From assembly GCA_947497065.1 (NCBI GenBank), contig CANMEQ010000002.1, forward strand, positions 434,001 to 498,000: 64,000 bases of DNA, written 5' to 3'. The translations under genes were made by a program, and so were the position numbers. The notes beneath the pieces were generated by a model, which did no database searches, had not been told where the DNA came from, and was given only the letters and a program-made list of their open reading frames with translations. This document shows positions 1-9,741 of this stretch, piece by piece. Every line of letters starts with the position of its first letter. Within the stretch, counting starts at the first letter, position 1. The stretch comes from an uncultured Paracoccaceae bacterium (GTDB taxonomy: Bacteria > Pseudomonadota > Alphaproteobacteria > Rhodobacterales > Rhodobacteraceae).

Positions 1-1191
1 AAAGCGATGGCGACCTTTCGGTCCCGCGGCACCATCGAGACCCTGCAAGATAAAATGGTCGGACGCATGGTGGAGCGGGGGTATGATCCCGATTTTGCCC
101 GTCGCTGTTTTGACCAGATCAAGGGGTTTGGCGAATACGGGTTCCCCGAAAGCCACGCGGCCAGTTTTGCAAAGCTGGTTTATGTGTCGTCGTGGATGAA
201 GTGTCATTATCCGGCGGCGTTTGCCTGTGCGTTGCTGAATTCCCAGCCGATGGGGTTTTATGCGCCTGCACAGATCGTGCGTGATGCCCGTGATCACGGC
301 GTCGAGGTGCGCACGGTGGATGTGAATTATTCCGATTGGGACTGCACGTTGGAACCTTGCGGTGACGGATTTGCCCTGCGGTTGGGGCTGCGGCAGGTGG
401 GCGGTTTGGCGCAAGACGCAGGCCTGCGCCTGATGGCGGCGCGCGATGGGCCGTTTGAGGATGTGGCCGATATGAAAGCTCGCGCGCGGTTGGATGCGCG
501 GGCGATGCGCCTGTTGGCGGCGGCGGATACGATGCGGTCCATGGGGTTTGATCGGCGGCAGGCGCTGTGGCAAACGCAGGCGCTGAAAGATGCGCCCGCC
601 TTGCCGATCTTTGATCATGCCGAGGCGGCGGCCCATGGGCCGGATCCCGAAACCCCATTGCCCGCGATGCCCAAAGCGGAACATGTGGTGGCCGATTATC
701 AAACGTTGCGTTTATCGCTCAAGGCGCATCCGCTGGCGTTTTATCGCGCCAGTTTGCGTGGGCAGGGCTACGCGGCGGCGCGGGATTTGACCGGTCTGCG
801 ACACGGGGCGCGGGTGTCCTTGGCGGGGTTGGTGTTGGTGCGGCAAAAACCGGGCAGCGCCAAGGGCGTGTGTTTCATCACGCTGGAGGATGAAACCGGC
901 GTGGCCAATCTGGTGATCTGGCCGAAGATGTTTACCGCCTATCGTCGCACAATCATGTCGGCGCGTTTGTTGGTGGTGCACGGACGGGTGCAAACGGACG
1001 GGAAAGTGATTCACGTGGTGGCCGATGATTTGCAAGACCGAAGCGATCGTTTGGCGGGGTTGTCCGAAATTGAACTACCGGAAATTACCACACAGGGCGA
1101 CCATCCCACCCATCCGCTGACCAGTCAGGTGGGCATGCGTGGCCATCCGCGCAATGTGCGGGTGATCCCAAAATCACGAGATTTCCACTGA
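1..1191 (+). CDS. dnaE2: Error-prone DNA polymerase DnaE2 (ImuC), C-terminal part; 5' end outside window
   Basis: Frame open to the window edge; DnaE-type motifs 'GFGEYGFPESHAASFAKLVYVSSWMKCHYPAAFACALLNSQPMGFY' and a C-terminal OB domain. Confidence 0.93.
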   Translation, partial: KAMATFRSRGTIETLQDKMVGRMVERGYDPDFARRCFDQIKGFGEYGFPESHAASFAKLVYVSSWMKCHYPAAFACALLNSQPMGFYAPAQIVRDARDHGVEVRTVDVNYSDWDCTLEPCGDGFALRLGLRQVGGLAQDAGLRLMAARDGPFEDVADMKARARLDARAMRLLAAADTMRSMGFDRRQALWQTQALKDAPALPIFDHAEAAAHGPDPETPLPAMPKAEHVVADYQTLRLSLKAHPLAFYRASLRGQGYAAARDLTGLRHGARVSLAGLVLVRQKPGSAKGVCFITLEDETGVANLVIWPKMFTAYRRTIMSARLLVVHGRVQTDGKVIHVVADDLQDRSDRLAGLSEIELPEITTQGDHPTHPLTSQVGMRGHPRNVRVIPKSRDFH

Positions 1192-1256
1192 TAAGTACAA
1201 CATTTAGCTTCGTGAGAGAGGGGGCGATACGGTCGAATGCAAAGCTGCGTATAATT

Positions 1257-1277
1257 TTCCGAGTAATTTGATCGGAA
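1257..1277. promoter_or_regulatory. Perfect inverted repeat TTCCGA-N9-TCGGAA, candidate operator upstream of the imelysin operon
   Basis: Read directly; TTGACA-like element follows at 1281-1286. Confidence 0.3.
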
Positions 1278-1316
1278 TTGTTGACATACCCGACAAACAA
1301 GGTCAGGTATTGCGCC

Positions 1317-1796
1317 ATGAAACACGAACGCATCTCTCGCGGCGGGGCACCCGTTGGTCATTTGGCAGAACTGGGTGCCGTTGAAGCTGCAGCTGTCATC
1401 TACTGGCGGCTTTGGGCCGATGGCCTGACAGGGCAGCGCCGCGTGCAGGCAGATTTCTGTGCAGTGCTAGGGGATAAAGCTGGGATCGACGCGACAGACG
1501 CTTTGGCCCAGATCTTTGACACCTGCGCACGTCACGGGCGCCGCCCGTTGATGCGCCATGGTCTGGGCTGCAAATGTCTTGGCGCCGATGAAAGCTGCAT
1601 CGCGAATTTCATTGGGTATGGATCAGAGGGGCGCCGCGAAGACGCCGCCCTGATCGCCACCTTGTTGGTGACCCCCGACCTCTGCATGCCGCTTGCCGCA
1701 TTGGCGCAGACCCTGGGCTTGGCCCTGCGGCGCATGGCGTTGGCAAAGCGTCCGACGCCGATCGCAACACATTCTAACACTCGAACCATCCATTAA
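1317..1796 (+). CDS. Conserved hypothetical protein, first gene of the imelysin operon
   Basis: ORF with internal ATG at 1317 (MKHERISRGG...); 9 bp from the next gene. Confidence 0.6.
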   Translation: MKHERISRGGAPVGHLAELGAVEAAAVIYWRLWADGLTGQRRVQADFCAVLGDKAGIDATDALAQIFDTCARHGRRPLMRHGLGCKCLGADESCIANFIGYGSEGRREDAALIATLLVTPDLCMPLAALAQTLGLALRRMALAKRPTPIATHSNTRTIH

Positions 1797-1805
1797 GGAC
1801 ATACA

Positions 1806-3065
1806 ATGAGACATCTCTTTCTGACCACGGCACTCACACTTTCGGCACCGATGGCGTTTGCTGAGGTTCAAACCGCTGACGTTTTGGCAACATATGCCAA
1901 CATCGCCGAAGCCGGTTTCGCAGACAGCCTTGCGACCGCGCAAACCCTTCAGGCCGCTGTTGATGCGCTGATTGCTGAGCCGTCCGCGGCGACCTTGCAA
2001 AACGCGAAAGACGCATGGCTGGCATCTCGCGTGCCTTACCAGCAGACCGAAGTGTACCGTTTCGGCAATGCGATCGTGGACGATTGGGAAGGCAAAGTGA
2101 ACGCTTGGCCGCTGGACGAAGGTTTGATCGACTATGTTGACGCATCTTACGGTGGCCCAACCGATGAAAACGAATTGGCTGCCCTGAACGTTGTTGCAAA
2201 CCCAACGTTCACCCTGTCTGGCGAAGAGATCGACGCCACACAGATCACACCAGAGTTTCTTGAAGGTCAGCTGCACGAAGCAGACGGCGTTGAGGCAAAC
2301 GTTGCGACCGGTTACCACGCCATTGAATTCCTGTTGTGGGGCCAAGATTTGAACGGTCACGGCACAGGTGCAGGCGACCGTCCTTGGACCGATTATGCCG
2401 CTGGTGACGACTGCACAAACGGCAACTGTGACCGTCGCGCTGACTACCTGAAAGCAGCGACTGACCTGTTGGTGTCGGATCTGGAATGGATGACAGCCCA
2501 GTGGGCGACAGGGGGGGATGCACGTGCCGAAGTTTTGGCCGACGATGCCGCTGGCTTGTCTGCAATTCTGACGGGTATGGGGTCATTGTCCTACGGTGAG
2601 GTCGCGGGCGAACGCATGCGTCTTGGCGTTATGTTGAACGACCCAGAAGAAGAGCATTCCTGCTTTGCAGACAACACACACAACGATCACTACTACGATG
2701 GTCTTGGTGTTCAGAACGTCTACTTGGGCAGCTACACACGTATCGACGGTTCAACCGTGACAGGCGCATCTTTGGCTGATTTGGTTGGCGAAACAGATGC
2801 CGCGCTTGACGCTGAAATGCAGGTCAAACTGGCTGCGACAATGCGCGAGCTGGGCGAGATCAAATTGGCAGCAGAAGCTGGGTTTGCCTACGACCAAATG
2901 CTGGAAGCAGGCAATGCCGATGGCGAAGCATTGGTGATGGGCGGCGTAAACGCATTCGTCGATCAGACCCGCACTATTGAACGTATTGTGGCTGTTGTTG
3001 GCGCTGGTGACATCACCGTTGAAGGCTCCGACAGCCTTGATGATCCAGAGGCCGTATTCCAGTAG
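1806..3065 (+). CDS. Imelysin family (peptidase M75-like) periplasmic protein
   Basis: Signal peptide; GxHxxE motif 'GYHAIEFLLWGQDLNGHGTGAGDRPWTDY'. Confidence 0.9.
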   Translation: MRHLFLTTALTLSAPMAFAEVQTADVLATYANIAEAGFADSLATAQTLQAAVDALIAEPSAATLQNAKDAWLASRVPYQQTEVYRFGNAIVDDWEGKVNAWPLDEGLIDYVDASYGGPTDENELAALNVVANPTFTLSGEEIDATQITPEFLEGQLHEADGVEANVATGYHAIEFLLWGQDLNGHGTGAGDRPWTDYAAGDDCTNGNCDRRADYLKAATDLLVSDLEWMTAQWATGGDARAEVLADDAAGLSAILTGMGSLSYGEVAGERMRLGVMLNDPEEEHSCFADNTHNDHYYDGLGVQNVYLGSYTRIDGSTVTGASLADLVGETDAALDAEMQVKLAATMRELGEIKLAAEAGFAYDQMLEAGNADGEALVMGGVNAFVDQTRTIERIVAVVGAGDITVEGSDSLDDPEAVFQ

Positions 3066-3163
3066 CCTTTGCCCCAAACAAAGGACTACTAAACGACCAA
3101 AGGGGGGCACGCGCGGCGAGATATCGCAGCGCGTGCCCGACTTGTTTCAAGTAGGACTGTCTC

Positions 3164-4699
3164 ATGACCACACGCCTCATCTTTCCCGCTTTGCTCGCCG
3201 TATTGGCAGCGCCTTTCGTCTTTGCGCAAGATGCTCCCTATGCGGCCATTTCAGACGACCCCCATTTGAACATCGTGCCACGAACACCCGATGAAGCCGC
3301 GCGCATCGCAGGCGTCACGGCCTTGGCGACCGATTTTACCGCTGTGCAGCGGTTCGAAGATCGCCCGGCGGGCGCTGCGACGGTTCGGGTGACTGATGAT
3401 TCAAATGCGTTCAGCCTCGCGTCCGAAAACATCACCTTCGAGGATGAGCTGTTGTTCAAAGTGGGCAACGGGTTGTTTCGCAAAATTTGGGTGTCTTCGC
3501 CGTCATCAACCCTAGCGTCTGATGGATTGGGGCCATTGTTCAATGCACGGTCGTGCCAGCGCTGCCATATCAAAGACGGGCGCGGCCATGTGCCGGATGG
3601 GCCTGATGACACCTCCATCTCGATGTTTTTGCGCGTCTCTATCCCTAATGCCACGGCGGCGGTGCATGCGATTGACGGATATCACGGCACCGCGCCTGAC
3701 CCCAATTACGGCAGCCAGCTGCAAGACTTCGCGCTGCCGGGTATCCCCTCTGAATATAAGCTGACGATTGAATACGAAGAGGTCGAAGTCGCGCTGGCAG
3801 GCGGTGAAACCGCGTATCTTCGCGCGCCGACATATGAAGCGGATGAGCTTGGGTATGGACCATTGCATGAGGATGCGATGCTGTCGCCACGTGTCGCACC
3901 CCAGATGATTGGGTTGGGCTTGCTTGAGGCTATTCCGGCGGCAGACATTTTGGCACTGGCAGACCCCGATGATGCAAATGGGGATGGTATTTCAGGGCGT
4001 CCGAATATTGTTTGGTCGCAGGTTCATGACCGGCCCATGTTGGGGCGGTTCGGCTTAAAGGCGGGGATGCCGACGCTGTTGGAGCAAAATGCAGCCGCCT
4101 TTGCTGGGGATATCGGGATTTCCAACCCGTTGCATGTGGCCGGGGCTGGCGAATGTATGGCCACACAAACCGAATGCGTGAACGCCCCCCATGGGGATGG
4201 CGACGCACGCGGGTTTGAGGCCGATCAGGAGGTGTTGGATCTTGTTACTTTTTACAGCCGCAATCTTGGCGTCCCTATGCGCCGTTCGCCGAATGACCCG
4301 GAAGTTTTACGCGGCAAAGACCTGTTTTACGGGGCAGGGTGTGTGGCTTGTCACCAACCGTCATTCGTCACACACCGTTTGGAAGACCAGCCGGAACAAT
4401 CGTTCCAACTGATCTGGCCGTACACGGATTTGTTGCTACATGACATGGGCGAAGGTCTGGCCGACAACAGACCTGAAGCTGTGGCAAACGGGCGAGAATG
4501 GCGGACCCCACCTCTTTGGGGGATTGGCCTGACCGAGCAGGTGTCTGGCCACACCGAGTTTTTGCACGACGGGCGTGCCCGTTCTATTCTTGAGGCCGTG
4601 TTGTGGCACGGTGGTGAAGCACAAGCCGCGAGGGACCGCGTTGTGGACATGACACCTGAAGACCGCGCGGCATTGCTGCGTTTTTTGGAGAGTTTATAA
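3164..4699 (+). CDS. Di-heme oxidoreductase family (DUF1111 / 'thiol oxidoreductase') c-type cytochrome
   Basis: Two CxxCH motifs (CQRCH, CVACH), signal peptide, 'LHDMGEGLAD...EWRTPPLWGIGL'. Confidence 0.9.
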   Translation: MTTRLIFPALLAVLAAPFVFAQDAPYAAISDDPHLNIVPRTPDEAARIAGVTALATDFTAVQRFEDRPAGAATVRVTDDSNAFSLASENITFEDELLFKVGNGLFRKIWVSSPSSTLASDGLGPLFNARSCQRCHIKDGRGHVPDGPDDTSISMFLRVSIPNATAAVHAIDGYHGTAPDPNYGSQLQDFALPGIPSEYKLTIEYEEVEVALAGGETAYLRAPTYEADELGYGPLHEDAMLSPRVAPQMIGLGLLEAIPAADILALADPDDANGDGISGRPNIVWSQVHDRPMLGRFGLKAGMPTLLEQNAAAFAGDIGISNPLHVAGAGECMATQTECVNAPHGDGDARGFEADQEVLDLVTFYSRNLGVPMRRSPNDPEVLRGKDLFYGAGCVACHQPSFVTHRLEDQPEQSFQLIWPYTDLLLHDMGEGLADNRPEAVANGREWRTPPLWGIGLTEQVSGHTEFLHDGRARSILEAVLWHGGEAQAARDRVVDMTPEDRAALLRFLESL

Positions 4700-5662
4700 A
4701 TGAAGATATCTCGCACATTCACCGCAGCAGCCCTTTTGGCGCCCGCGATAGCAGCGGCCGACCCAACGGTTGATGCCGCGGTCAATGATCACATTTTACC
4801 ACGGTTTGAGGCTTTGGTTGCGGCTACCTCCGATCTGGTGGCGGCTGATTGTGATGCAGGTGCCGCGTGGGAGGATGCTGCGGCCAAGTGGATTGCCGTG
4901 TCGCATCTTCGGTTCGGCCCGACCGAGGTGGACAACCGCGCGTTCGAACTGGCCTATTGGCCCGATCCGCGCGGCGCGACGCCGAAAGCTTTGCACGCGA
5001 TGTTGGCGGATGGAAATTTTGACGTGTCCGATGCATCGATCGCTGGGCGTGGGTTTTACGCCATGGAATTCCTCATTTTTGACGAGGCCTTTTACGAATA
5101 TGAAGGCACCTGTGATCTCATCGCTGCCTTGGCCGAAGATGTGCATGCGAACGCGGTTGCGATCCAGACCGATTGGCAAGACCGCTACGCGGACCTGATC
5201 CGTGATGCCGGAAACGAGATTTACCGTGACCATACTGAAAGCCTGCAGGAGGTTTACAAAGCTGTGGGCACGGGGCTGGAATTCACCATTGATCAACGCC
5301 TGGCGCGGCCCTTGGGCACCTTTGACCGTCCGCGCCCTGCGCGTGCAGAAATGTGGCGCTCTGGGCGCAGCTTGGACAACGTGTCTGTGTCTTTGGACAG
5401 TTTGACTGAACTGGCGCTGATTTTGGCCGATGACGGGATCGATGCACAAATCGCCCCATTGGTTGCGCGCGCGCATACGCAAATCGCGGCGCTGTCTGAA
5501 TTGGAAGGCGGGGCGGACTTGAGCCTTGTGGAAAATCCGGCGCACCGGTTTAAGGTCGAAGCCTTGCAACAAGCCTTGGTCGATCTGCGCGTTGTTCTGG
5601 GCGTGGAGCTTGGGCCGCAGTTGGGCGTGATCGAGGGGTTCAATTCGTTGGACGGTGACTGA
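4700..5662 (+). CDS. Second imelysin family protein
   Basis: Signal peptide; imelysin-like 'GRGFYAMEFLIFDEAFYEY'; directly abuts the cytochrome gene. Confidence 0.85.
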   Translation: MKISRTFTAAALLAPAIAAADPTVDAAVNDHILPRFEALVAATSDLVAADCDAGAAWEDAAAKWIAVSHLRFGPTEVDNRAFELAYWPDPRGATPKALHAMLADGNFDVSDASIAGRGFYAMEFLIFDEAFYEYEGTCDLIAALAEDVHANAVAIQTDWQDRYADLIRDAGNEIYRDHTESLQEVYKAVGTGLEFTIDQRLARPLGTFDRPRPARAEMWRSGRSLDNVSVSLDSLTELALILADDGIDAQIAPLVARAHTQIAALSELEGGADLSLVENPAHRFKVEALQQALVDLRVVLGVELGPQLGVIEGFNSLDGD

Positions 5663-6789
5663 TGTCAACACGGCGCGGCTTTCTGGCGGGTCTTTTGGCG
5701 GCGGGTGCCATGCCTGTGCCCACGTGGGCGGATGCAGGCGATCCGGCATATTTGTCGGCGGCGCAGGTGCGCGATGGATCATATGTTTTAACAGGTCTCG
5801 ATGCCGGCGGAGCAGAGCGGTTTCGCATCCCTTTGCCGGACCGTGGGCATGCGGCAGCGGCGCACCCCACACGGCCCGAAGCCGTGGCATTCGCCCGCAG
5901 ACCCGGAACCTTCGCTCTTGTTTTGGATTGCCGGACCGGTGATATCCTCGCCACGCTGGACAGCCCGAGGGGGCGGCATTTTTACGGGCATGGGGCATTC
6001 GATCTAACCGGTGATCTGTTGTTTACCACAGAGAATGATTTTGATCTGGGGCAGGGTCGCATTGGGGTTTGGGATGCCCGCAATGGATATGCTCGCGTTG
6101 GGGAATTTGCCTCCTTCGGGGTGGGCCCGCATGAGATGCGGCAGATGCCCGACGGGACTTTGCTTGTCGCGAATGGGGGGATCGATACCCATCCTGACAC
6201 GGGACGCGAAAAGCTGAATTTGCCGACGATGCGCCCGAACCTCAGCTACGTTGATCTGCAAGGTCGGCTGCTGGAGCAAATTGAACCGCCCCAACATCAC
6301 GCCAGTGTCCGGCATCTGAGCGTTCGGGCCGATGGTTTGGTGGGCATTGGCATGCAGTGGCAGGGTGCCATTCATGAGGCACCCGCGCTTGTCGCGACCC
6401 ATCAACGGGGCGGCGTTTGGCGCGATATGGGCGCGGGGCCCGCGTTGAACGGGTATGTGGGAAGCATTGCGTTTTCCGGCGACGGTGATCGCCTTGCCGT
6501 GACATCGCCGAAATCGGGTGTGGTGCAGGTTTTCGCGGCGCGCACGGGCGACTTGGTTTCAGACCATGCGCAAACGGATGTGTGCGGGGTTGCTGCAACG
6601 TCGTTCGGCTTGATGGTCACCGATGGGCAGGGGGGCGTGTCGCGCTTGAACGCCCCCCTACAAAAACTGGCCAGTTACGATCTGGCCTTTGACAATCACC
6701 TCGTGGCGATCACCGCGCCAGCCAACCGCCATCAACAGGCAAGGTCACGCCAGACACATAGCGGGCCGCATCGGACGCCAAAAACGTAA
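5662..6789 (+). CDS. DUF1513 domain protein (beta-propeller-like) with apparent read-through C-terminus
   Basis: TAT-like N-terminus 'STRRGFLAGLLAAG'; 'GPHEMRQMPDGTLLVANGGIDTHPDTGREKLNLPTMRPNLSYVD'; TGATG overlap with the upstream gene. Confidence 0.85.
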   Translation: MSTRRGFLAGLLAAGAMPVPTWADAGDPAYLSAAQVRDGSYVLTGLDAGGAERFRIPLPDRGHAAAAHPTRPEAVAFARRPGTFALVLDCRTGDILATLDSPRGRHFYGHGAFDLTGDLLFTTENDFDLGQGRIGVWDARNGYARVGEFASFGVGPHEMRQMPDGTLLVANGGIDTHPDTGREKLNLPTMRPNLSYVDLQGRLLEQIEPPQHHASVRHLSVRADGLVGIGMQWQGAIHEAPALVATHQRGGVWRDMGAGPALNGYVGSIAFSGDGDRLAVTSPKSGVVQVFAARTGDLVSDHAQTDVCGVAATSFGLMVTDGQGGVSRLNAPLQKLASYDLAFDNHLVAITAPANRHQQARSRQTHSGPHRTPKT

Positions 6790-7465
6790 CCGCGCCGGAG
6801 ATATCCTCGGCGTCGGCCCAACGGCCGGCTGGAATACGGTCCAAGATGGCTTTGTTGCGGTCTTCATCTTCGCGCAGGGCGGTTGTGTTGTTGGTGACAA
6901 CATAGCCCGGCGCTACAGCATTCACGGTGATCCCGTGCGATGACCATTCATTGCACAAAATTTTCGTGAGCCCCGCCACACCGCTTTTTGAGGCCGTGTA
7001 GGATGGAATGCGAATGCCCCCCTGAAACGACAGCAGCGATGCGATGTTGATGATTGATCCGCCGGTTTCCACGGCCAAACGGGCCTTGGCGAAGGCTTGG
7101 GACAGGAAGAAAACAACCTTGAGGTTGATGTCCATCACCGCATCCCAATCATCTTCGGTGAATTCGATACTGTCAGCACGCCGGATGATACCGGCATTGT
7201 TGACCAAAATATCGATGGGCCCAAAGGTCGCGACAGCCTGTTCAAACGCCTCAACCGCGCCTGAAACAGTCCCCAGATCAGCCTGCACCGCATCTGCTGT
7301 GCCGCCTGCCGCGGTTACGGCGGCCAATGTGTCCGCCATAGAGGAGCGGCCAACGGCAACAACATGAGCGCCCGCGCGCGCCAGATCTACCGCGATGGCC
7401 TGACCGATGCCTGTGTTGGCACCGGTCACAAAGGCCCGTTTGCCGGTCAGGTCAAACCGGTTCAT
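6710..7465 (-). CDS. kduD: SDR family 2-deoxy-D-gluconate 3-dehydrogenase (KduD)
   Basis: TGANTGIG, NNAG, YTASK SDR motifs; next to kduI. Confidence 0.88.
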   Translation of the reverse strand: MNRFDLTGKRAFVTGANTGIGQAIAVDLARAGAHVVAVGRSSMADTLAAVTAAGGTADAVQADLGTVSGAVEAFEQAVATFGPIDILVNNAGIIRRADSIEFTEDDWDAVMDINLKVVFFLSQAFAKARLAVETGGSIINIASLLSFQGGIRIPSYTASKSGVAGLTKILCNEWSSHGITVNAVAPGYVVTNNTTALREDEDRNKAILDRIPAGRWADAEDISGAVTFLASDAARYVSGVTLPVDGGWLAR

Positions 7466-8289
7466 CGCAGATCTTCCATTTCGACGACATCCATATCGGT
7501 GAAGTCCACGTTGTCACCGGCCATGGCCCAGATGAACCCGTAGGCAGAGGTGCCGGACCCGCAGTGGATCGACCAAGGAGGGGACACCACGGCCTGTTCA
7601 TTGTGAACGATCAGGTGACGAGTTTCTTGCGGCTCGCCCATCATGTGAACGATGAAGTTGTCTTTAGGCAGCCCGAAGTAGCAATAGGCCTCGCAGCGGC
7701 GTTCATGTGTGTGTGTTGGGATGGAATTCCAAACCGATCCTTGGGCTAATTTGGTCATGCCCATGACAATTTGGCAGCTTTCCATCACGTCCGGGTGTAC
7801 GAACTGGTAGATCGTCCGCTCGTTGGAGGTTTCGCGTGCGCCAAGGTCCAGCCGCTTTGCATCGTTGATGGTGATATGCCGCGCGGGAATGGCGCGGTGG
7901 GCGGGGGCCGAGATGATATAAAACTTGGACGCCTCGCCCGACATCGTGACCGTGCCGGTGCCCATGCCGAGATATACCATTTCTCCATTGCCGACCTGAT
8001 ATGTCTCGCCACCAGCTTCAACGACACCGTCTGTGCCGAGGTTGACCAAGACAGCCTCACGTCGGTCCAGCCAGTTGGGCGTGCCGGTTTGGGTGATCTT
8101 TTCCAAGGTCAGCGGGCCGTTGGTGGGCATAGCGCCGCCAATGATCATCCGGTCGTATTGGGTGTAGGTGATGTTGATTGTGTCTGCCTCGAACAGCTGT
8201 TCGACCAGAAATTCGTTGCGTAGTTCGGCCGTATCCATGCCCTTGGCGTGACGCGGATCAATGGCGCGGCGAAGTTGTTCTTTTAACAT
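7462..8289 (-). CDS. kduI: 5-dehydro-4-deoxy-D-glucuronate isomerase (KduI)
   Basis: KduI motifs 'NLGTDGVVEAGGETYQV', 'PTHTHERRCEAYCYF', 'PPWSIHCGSGTSAYGFIWAMAGDN'; start at MLKEQLRRAI. Confidence 0.93.
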   Translation of the reverse strand: MLKEQLRRAIDPRHAKGMDTAELRNEFLVEQLFEADTINITYTQYDRMIIGGAMPTNGPLTLEKITQTGTPNWLDRREAVLVNLGTDGVVEAGGETYQVGNGEMVYLGMGTGTVTMSGEASKFYIISAPAHRAIPARHITINDAKRLDLGARETSNERTIYQFVHPDVMESCQIVMGMTKLAQGSVWNSIPTHTHERRCEAYCYFGLPKDNFIVHMMGEPQETRHLIVHNEQAVVSPPWSIHCGSGTSAYGFIWAMAGDNVDFTDMDVVEMEDLR

Positions 8290-8321
8290 AATAGTCTCCC
8301 TCTCTATTGACTGCTTGGCCC

Positions 8322-9722
8322 TTAGGCCGCGATTTCGGACCGCTTCCAATCGCCGGTTCTCAGGCGCAGATGGAACGGAAAGAATTTTAAAAGCTCTTCA
8401 CACAGCAGCAGGCACAAAATCCAAACTGGTGAGATGTTGAAGTATAAAACGGCAATGGCTGTTGCAGGCACGCGAAATAGCCACTGGGAAGCGAGGAACA
8501 ATTTCATCACATAAATCGTGTCTCCGCTGGCGCGCAGTGTATTGCCGCAAATGGCGTTGGTGGCTTTGGGAAATGACAACACCAACAGCACGGGCAGGAA
8601 CCCCAAAACATAGCCGCGCGTTTCCTGTGTCAGATCGGTGTAGAGCCGGTCTGCGGACAGGCAAATGACCACGAAAATCATGGTGCCGATCACAGCAGTG
8701 ACAAAAGCACCGCGCCAAGCGGCACTTAGAAACCGGTCCAATGTGGCCTCTTCGGTTTTTGCGCCCAACAATTGCGCCACGATGATGCCTGTGGCTTGGG
8801 TCCACTGCATGCTGATCTGGCCTGTGACCATGATCCAAGGTGCAATCAACGTCATAGCCGCAAAGGCATTCAACGTCATTTTCGCGTACATTAGGTTGCA
8901 GATGTGGCCCGCCAAACCTGCGCTAAAGAAGGTCATGGCGATGGGCAGGGCGAACACGAAATGCCGATTGAGGGCCGAGGCGAACCGACCCCCTCGCCAA
9001 CCCGCAACACGGGTGAGATAGCGATCCGTTTTCACGACCTGATAGATCAAGAACCCCACTTGCACTGTGACGGCAATGGCGCTGCCCATTGCAGCGCCAG
9101 TCACGCCAAAGGCGGGCAGACCGAACATGCCCCAGATCAAAATTGCACTTGCCGTGACGTTGAGCGGCAACGACAGACAGAAACTATAAAGCGGAATGCG
9201 TGTCCGCCCGCAGCCGTTCAAATAGCTCGACAAGATTTGCCCGATTGCTTCGGCGAGGATGACCAGCGAAAACACGGCCAGATATCCACGCGCCAGGGTG
9301 GCCACCTCCGGGGTTGGGGCCAGCCAATTGATGATCGTGCCCCCGAACAGGGAAATCAACGCCAATCCAACGCTGCCGACGATCAATGATATGGTCAATC
9401 CAGCCGCTAATGTTGATTTTAAAAATGCGTCGTCCTGCGTGCCGAAGGCTTGTGCGGTTCGAATTTGCATGCCGCCCGAAAACGCGTGGATCGCGCTTAG
9501 CACAATCCCCGCGATCGCCCCAGCAAGGCCCATCGCCGCCAGAGCCGTTTCGCCCAGACCGGACACCAAATAGGCATCGATCACGAAAATTCCGTGAAGC
9601 AGGATCGCTTTGATGGTCATGGGCCAAGCCAGCGCAAATACATTGCGTGCGTTTGGCGGATTTGATCCGACGTCTATTGCCGCGCGCGACGCCATGATCC
9701 CTCCCAGATGTTTAGCCCGCAC
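8322..9722 (-). CDS. MATE family efflux transporter
   Basis: Multi-TM MATE-like sequence ('ALAAMGLAGAIAGI', 'AQAFG'); likely start 9695. Confidence 0.85.
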   Translation of the reverse strand: MRAKHLGGIMASRAAIDVGSNPPNARNVFALAWPMTIKAILLHGIFVIDAYLVSGLGETALAAMGLAGAIAGIVLSAIHAFSGGMQIRTAQAFGTQDDAFLKSTLAAGLTISLIVGSVGLALISLFGGTIINWLAPTPEVATLARGYLAVFSLVILAEAIGQILSSYLNGCGRTRIPLYSFCLSLPLNVTASAILIWGMFGLPAFGVTGAAMGSAIAVTVQVGFLIYQVVKTDRYLTRVAGWRGGRFASALNRHFVFALPIAMTFFSAGLAGHICNLMYAKMTLNAFAAMTLIAPWIMVTGQISMQWTQATGIIVAQLLGAKTEEATLDRFLSAAWRGAFVTAVIGTMIFVVICLSADRLYTDLTQETRGYVLGFLPVLLVLSFPKATNAICGNTLRASGDTIYVMKLFLASQWLFRVPATAIAVLYFNISPVWILCLLLCEELLKFFPFHLRLRTGDWKRSEIAA

Positions 9723-9741
9723 AGAGGAGGGGTGGTGTGTC

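Noticed and set aside
4796-5998. 400-aa minus-strand ORF opposite the second imelysin
   Set aside because: Arg/Pro/His-rich antisense translation, no RBS, overlaps two supported genes.
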